The notes under the pieces: generated by a model
The model's input: only the letters and a program-made list of their open reading frames with translations
Database searches by the model: none
Told to the model about the DNA's origin: nothing
Origin: Thermotoga caldifontis AZM44c09
GTDB taxonomy: Bacteria; Thermotogota; Thermotogae; Thermotogales; DSM-5069
DNA: 64,000 nt
NCBI RefSeq assembly: GCF_000828655.1
Contig: NZ_AP014509.1
Coordinates: 992,001 to 1,056,000, forward strand
Reading direction: 5' to 3'
Made by a program: the position numbers and the translations under genes
Shown here: positions 60,924-64,000 of the stretch, in pieces
Position numbering within the stretch: position 1 is the stretch's first letter
Layout of the letters: every line of letters begins with the position of its first letter

Positions 60924-62111
60924 GTGAGCCAGCGAGTCAGGTCGGCGATGGCGTTCATCGTTCTCATGGGTTTCGTCAGCCTGTTCTCCGACATAGTGTA
61001 CGAAGGTGCGCGCGGTGTGGCGGGACCTTTCTTGCTCGAACTCGGTGCGAGTGCCGCGGTGGTCGCATTCACCGCTGGTTTTGGGGAACTCGTGGGTTAC
61101 GTACTGAGACTGTTCAGTGGTTATCTCGCCGACAGAACGAAGCGACCATGGTTGTTCACTCTGGTGGGTTACAGCTTCAACCTCTTCGCGATCCCGCTGC
61201 TCGCGTTCGTGTGGGACTGGAGGATAGCGATGTTGCTGATGATCCTCGAACGAACCGGAAAAGCCATAAGGAAACCCGCCAGGGACAGCATGGTTTCCTA
61301 CGCCGCCAAGCAAGTGGGTCCCGGGTTCGGTTTCGGAATCGAAGAGGCGCTCGACCAGATAGGTGCCGTGAGTGGGCCTCTGATACTCTCGCTGATCTTG
61401 AGTTTCAAGTCGGGTGAATTGCTCGAACGTTACCATTTCGGCTTTTCGATCCTGTGGATACCTGCCAGCATTTCCATGATCCTGCTCATCGTCGGCAGGT
61501 TTCTCTTCCCGAGGCCCATCGAGTTTGAAAAGGAACCCACAGGCAGGTCCCAGCAGTCTTCCAGGCTCGGTTTCGAAGCTGTGCTCTATCTCGTCGCGGT
61601 TGGCCTGCTGGCGGCAGGTTTCGTGGACTTTCCATTGATGTCCTACCACATGGCCAAACAGGAACTCTTCGTCAGTGCCGTCGTGCCACTGCTCTACTCC
61701 GTCGCTATGGGCGTCGATGCCGCATCGGCGATCTTCTTCGGAAGACTTTACGATAGGCTCGGCATAACGGCACTCATAGCCTCCACGGCGGTTGGATCGC
61801 TCGCAGCCCCACTGACGTTCCTCGCAAAGGGAAAGTTGTGGGTAGTCCTTGGTGTGAGCCTCTGGGGGATCAGCATGGGAGCTCAGGAATCGGTGATGAA
61901 GGCGGTCATCGCGAAGATCATCCCTCCGGAGAAGAGAGGGTTCGCTTACGGTCTTCTGAATTCTGTCTTTGGTGTTTCCTGGTTCGCGGGCAGTTTCGCC
62001 ATGGGACTTCTGTATCAGAGCTCTCTCGGCTTGATGGTATCGCTGTCTCTGTTACTTCAGCTTGGGAGCGTTGCGGTCATGTACGTGCTCAAAGCCCGCG
62101 CGGCGGTTTGA
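60924..62111 (+). CDS. MFS transporter
   Basis: 395 residues with twelve predicted helices in two halves. The helix 2-3 loop GYLADRTKRPW and the ERTGKAIRKPARDSMVS segment are major-facilitator features; this subgroup is found widely in thermophiles, with unknown substrate. GGGGGATGG precedes GTG 60924. It overlaps the convergent glycosyltransferase gene by 23 bases. Confidence 0.87.
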   Translation: MSQRVRSAMAFIVLMGFVSLFSDIVYEGARGVAGPFLLELGASAAVVAFTAGFGELVGYVLRLFSGYLADRTKRPWLFTLVGYSFNLFAIPLLAFVWDWRIAMLLMILERTGKAIRKPARDSMVSYAAKQVGPGFGFGIEEALDQIGAVSGPLILSLILSFKSGELLERYHFGFSILWIPASISMILLIVGRFLFPRPIEFEKEPTGRSQQSSRLGFEAVLYLVAVGLLAAGFVDFPLMSYHMAKQELFVSAVVPLLYSVAMGVDAASAIFFGRLYDRLGITALIASTAVGSLAAPLTFLAKGKLWVVLGVSLWGISMGAQESVMKAVIAKIIPPEKRGFAYGLLNSVFGVSWFAGSFAMGLLYQSSLGLMVSLSLLLQLGSVAVMYVLKARAAV

Positions 62112-62808
62112 CGATGTACCAGAGAAGTTTGGCAACATCTCTGGGCACGTTCTTCTTCTGGCGTGGTGATTGAAGGTATCTGTACAGCCATTCGAGTTTG
62201 AGATCCTGAAAGATCTTCGGGGCTCTCCTTTTGTAACCCGAGATCACGTCGAACGAGCCGCCCACGCCCATCGCGAAAATTGCAGGGACTTTCTGAAAGT
62301 GTTTGTGTATCCATGTTTCCTGTTTTGGAACACCCATGCCGACGAACAACAGATCGGCTCTGGAAGATGAAATGAGTTCTATCGGGCCGTCTCCGTTGAA
62401 ATAACCGTGGTGGTAACCGGCTATTATGCTGCCGTAAGTTTTTTCCAGATTCTTCGCCGCCTTTTCGACGACCTCCGGTTTGCTTCCCAGTAGAAAAACC
62501 TTCAGTTTCTCTTTCGCTGCGACCTCGCAGAGACGGAGCATCATGTCTATGCCCGTGACGCGTTCGGACGTTTTCCTGTGGAACCTTTTTATCGCGAGGA
62601 TCACGCCGAACCCATCAGGAAGGATGAGGTCAGCGCTGCGAACGACCTTTCTGTACTCCGGACTCTCTATCGTTGTGACGACGATGGTGGCGTTCGCGGT
62701 GACGACGAAAGTTTTCTTCCTCTGGAGGACCCTGTCTCTGATCTCCGAGAACATTTCGTCAAAGGTCCCTACGCTCACTGGCAGGCCGAAGATTTCTACC
62801 TTTTCCAA
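62089..62808 (-). CDS. WecG/TagA/CpsF family glycosyltransferase
   Basis: 239 residues of glycosyltransferase family 26: TANATIVV, LILPDGFGVILA, GIDMMLRLCE, FLLGS, GMGVPKQETWI and GGSFDVISGYKRRAP. Transfers an aminosugar such as ManNAc(A) to a lipid-linked glycan. TTG 62808 has GGAGG seven bases upstream and gives MEKVEIFGLPV; the longer frame to 62826 is rejected. A link to the O-antigen-ligase-like protein at 9901 is possible. Confidence 0.9.
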   Translation of the reverse strand: MEKVEIFGLPVSVGTFDEMFSEIRDRVLQRKKTFVVTANATIVVTTIESPEYRKVVRSADLILPDGFGVILAIKRFHRKTSERVTGIDMMLRLCEVAAKEKLKVFLLGSKPEVVEKAAKNLEKTYGSIIAGYHHGYFNGDGPIELISSSRADLLFVGMGVPKQETWIHKHFQKVPAIFAMGVGGSFDVISGYKRRAPKIFQDLKLEWLYRYLQSPRQKKNVPRDVAKLLWYIVKPPRGL

Positions 62809-62821
62809 GGGGAAACCTCCA

Positions 62822-62850
62822 AACAAAATTTAAGGCCGGTGTACCCGGCC
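62822..62850 (-). terminator. Terminator downstream of tRNA-Leu
   Basis: On the minus strand GGCCGG and CCGGCC (plus coordinates 62845-62850 and 62834-62839) flank GTACA and are followed by TTAAATTTT. The U-tract is weak, so read-through into the glycosyltransferase gene, whose ribosome site follows at once, is possible. Confidence 0.65.
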
Positions 62851-62853
62851 TCC

Positions 62854-62941
62854 TGGTGCCGAGGGCGGGACTTGAACCCGCACGGGTGGAAACCCACATG
62901 ATCCTGAGTCATGCGCGTCTGCCATTTCCGCCACCTCGGCA
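62854..62941 (-). tRNA. tRNA-Leu (CAG)
   Basis: Class II tRNA. TGCCGAG pairs with CTCGGCA and is followed by an encoded CCA (62854-62856). The anticodon stem CATGA/TCATG encloses CTCAGGA, anticodon CAG. The long variable arm TGGGTTTCCACCC and GGTTCAAGTCCC T-arm are intact. Confidence 0.95.
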
Positions 62942-62955
62942 CGCTGCCGTAAATA

Positions 62956-62984
62956 ATATTACCACATACCGCCGGCCAGTTCAA
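62956..62984 (-). promoter_or_regulatory. Promoter of tRNA-Leu
   Basis: Minus strand TTGAAC (62979-62984) and TAATAT (62956-62961) are 17 bases apart, with the mature tRNA starting 14 bases after the -10. Confidence 0.65.
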
Positions 62985-63028
62985 GAGTCTTCAGCCAGGT
63001 CATGGATACAGAACTGGTACAGAAATGA

Positions 63029-63069
63029 AATGATCGTGTCATTGATATGGTGTTCTATATTACTATAAC
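63029..63069 (+). promoter_or_regulatory. Promoter with overlapping inverted repeat before the last gene
   Basis: TTGATA (63042-63047) and TATAAC (63064-63069) are 16 bases apart. AATGA-TCGTG-TCATT (63029-63043) is a perfect inverted repeat that overlaps the -35, a possible operator. Confidence 0.45.
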
Positions 63070-63091
63070 AATATGATACGGAGGTGACAGG

Positions 63092-64000
63092 ATGTCTCTC
63101 ATCCTTCAATCCAGGCTCGTAAGAATGGCTTTGATACTGGCAGCGCTCGGGGTTCTCGGCTGGTTGACGCCTTTCGCCCCACTCAAATTCATGGTTGCGC
63201 TCGCATCGGTTGTGATCCTCGCTATTTCTATGAAAGTGTACATCAGGCGCGTTGCAGGACTCACAGTACTTTCGATCGTCTTATTCCTCGTGCCCATGAC
63301 GGTGAACCTTTATTCGAAGGTCATTCTCGGTGCGCTCGAAAGCCTGAGCATCTGGCCGTACGTGTCGATCGGCGCAGAGCGTGAACCGAACGAGACACTA
63401 ACGCTGCAATCCAACGTATCGATCGCGATCCATGGGAGTGTGGAAGTGACACTGGTCGGGGGAAAATCCGTTGAGCTTCCAGCGGAGCTGAAGGTAAAAA
63501 CTGAGAAAGACCGACTGGAAATCTCGGGCGGTGAGAGCTCTCGAAAGTACATCATGAAGATCGGTACGGATGGGCTCAGAACGCTCTTCATCGATGCTTC
63601 CTCGATCTCGCTGAAAGGTGAAGGGTCCATGGACGAGCTTCAGATCGAAGGTACAGCGATAAACGTGGTTGCGAGCGTTCAAAGCAAAAAGTTGTTCATC
63701 AAGGGAACAGGTGTCAACGTGGACTCGATCCTTTCCGGTGAGAGTTTACGCATCGATGGAACGGGATTGAACCTGAAAGGTACGCTCTCGTTCGATCAGG
63801 TAAAGATCGATGGAACGGGCATATCGATGAAACTGGAATTGAGTGATTGTGAGCAGGTGTTCATCGATGGTACGGGCATCAACGGTGAAGTGAAGGTGGC
63901 TGGTACGAGAGACACCAAACTGGTGCTGAGCGGAACGGGTGGAACTGTGAAGCTGCAGAACACGATAGGAGACAGGTTGAACGTGCAGAGTTCGAACGTT
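63092..64000 (+). CDS. Membrane-anchored repeat protein, 3' end cut by window
   Basis: 303 codons present, no stop before the edge. Three hydrophobic helices fill residues ~10-85, followed by a beta-rich region with a repeated I-(D/K/E)-GTG-(I/L/V)-N-type unit about every 20 residues (IEGTAIN, IKGTGVN, IDGTGLN, IDGTGIS, IDGTGIN, LSGTGGT). The spacing suggests a right-handed beta-helix or DUF2807-like adhesin fold exposed at the surface. GGAGGTGA precedes ATG 63092. No named family recognised. Confidence 0.7.
   Translation, partial: MSLILQSRLVRMALILAALGVLGWLTPFAPLKFMVALASVVILAISMKVYIRRVAGLTVLSIVLFLVPMTVNLYSKVILGALESLSIWPYVSIGAEREPNETLTLQSNVSIAIHGSVEVTLVGGKSVELPAELKVKTEKDRLEISGGESSRKYIMKIGTDGLRTLFIDASSISLKGEGSMDELQIEGTAINVVASVQSKKLFIKGTGVNVDSILSGESLRIDGTGLNLKGTLSFDQVKIDGTGISMKLELSDCEQVFIDGTGINGEVKVAGTRDTKLVLSGTGGTVKLQNTIGDRLNVQSSNV

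Noticed and set aside
60888-61649. 253-codon minus-strand frame opposite the MFS gene
   Set aside because: Rich in Glu/Gln/His with no motif; it is the shadow of a hydrophobic protein.

Overview
The window reads as a chromosomal stretch of a hyperthermophilic member of the Thermotogota, most like Thermotoga/Pseudothermotoga (inference from gene content, gene order and protein style; no 16S gene is present). Pointers are the order hslV-hslU ... miaA-hfq-hflX, a ClpC-RadA-DisA run leading into rpmH-rnpA-yidD-yidC-khpB, archaeal-type 8-oxoguanine lyase, a minimal Fe-S assembly locus with one SufB-type protein, AGA/AGG-rich arginine codons, Lys/Glu-rich proteins, and very tight packing with ATGA overlaps and short leaders. 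No insertion sequence, prophage or CRISPR array was seen.

Layout. 1-9166 (mostly minus): cysS (cut by the window edge) and gltX, an Ogg-type DNA lyase, a Fur-family regulator (plus), infB, a two-SIS-domain sugar-phosphate protein (plus), a B12-binding radical SAM protein and coaX. 9204-24656 (plus): one run of fifteen close-packed genes: a DUF554 membrane protein, a large O-antigen-ligase-like protein, HslVU protease, two odd ABC sugar-permease proteins, a small FtsB-like protein, an RsmJ-like methyltransferase, miaA, hfq, hflX, an M23 peptidase, a small zinc-ribbon protein, metK and rpsT, closed by an intrinsic terminator. 24760-32916 (plus): a CPBP membrane protease, clpC, radA, disA, rpmH, rnpA, yidD, yidC and khpB (stress proteolysis, repair signalling, membrane protein insertion).

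33658-43667 (plus) is a complete branched-chain-type ABC importer (livJHMGF) followed without a break by a chemoreceptor, a DegV lipid-binding protein, a membrane-anchored periplasmic-binding-like protein and an HD-GYP phosphodiesterase: an uptake-and-sensing operon. Then come a nucleoside phosphorylase-family enzyme and ligA.

54830 down to 46424 (minus) carries SufC, a SufB-type protein, purine nucleoside phosphorylase, two cysteine desulfurases, two IscU-type proteins, a ZIP metal transporter, a PepV-like peptidase and a probable envelope protein. One desulfurase and one scaffold carry unusual active-site substitutions. Next are a DgcN/DgcA-like pair (minus), a FliK-like/FlhB-C-like pair (plus), a sensor-like membrane protein, an acetyltransferase and mutL (minus), an MFS transporter (plus), a WecG-type glycosyltransferase and tRNA-Leu(CAG) (minus), and the start of a repeat-containing surface-like protein (plus).

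Two points recur. Convergent genes often overlap at their 3' ends with no terminator between them, and several genes have a -10 box almost touching the Shine-Dalgarno sequence. In three genes (ogg, the DUF554 gene, the radical SAM gene) the best-placed initiation codon is not ATG, GTG or TTG.
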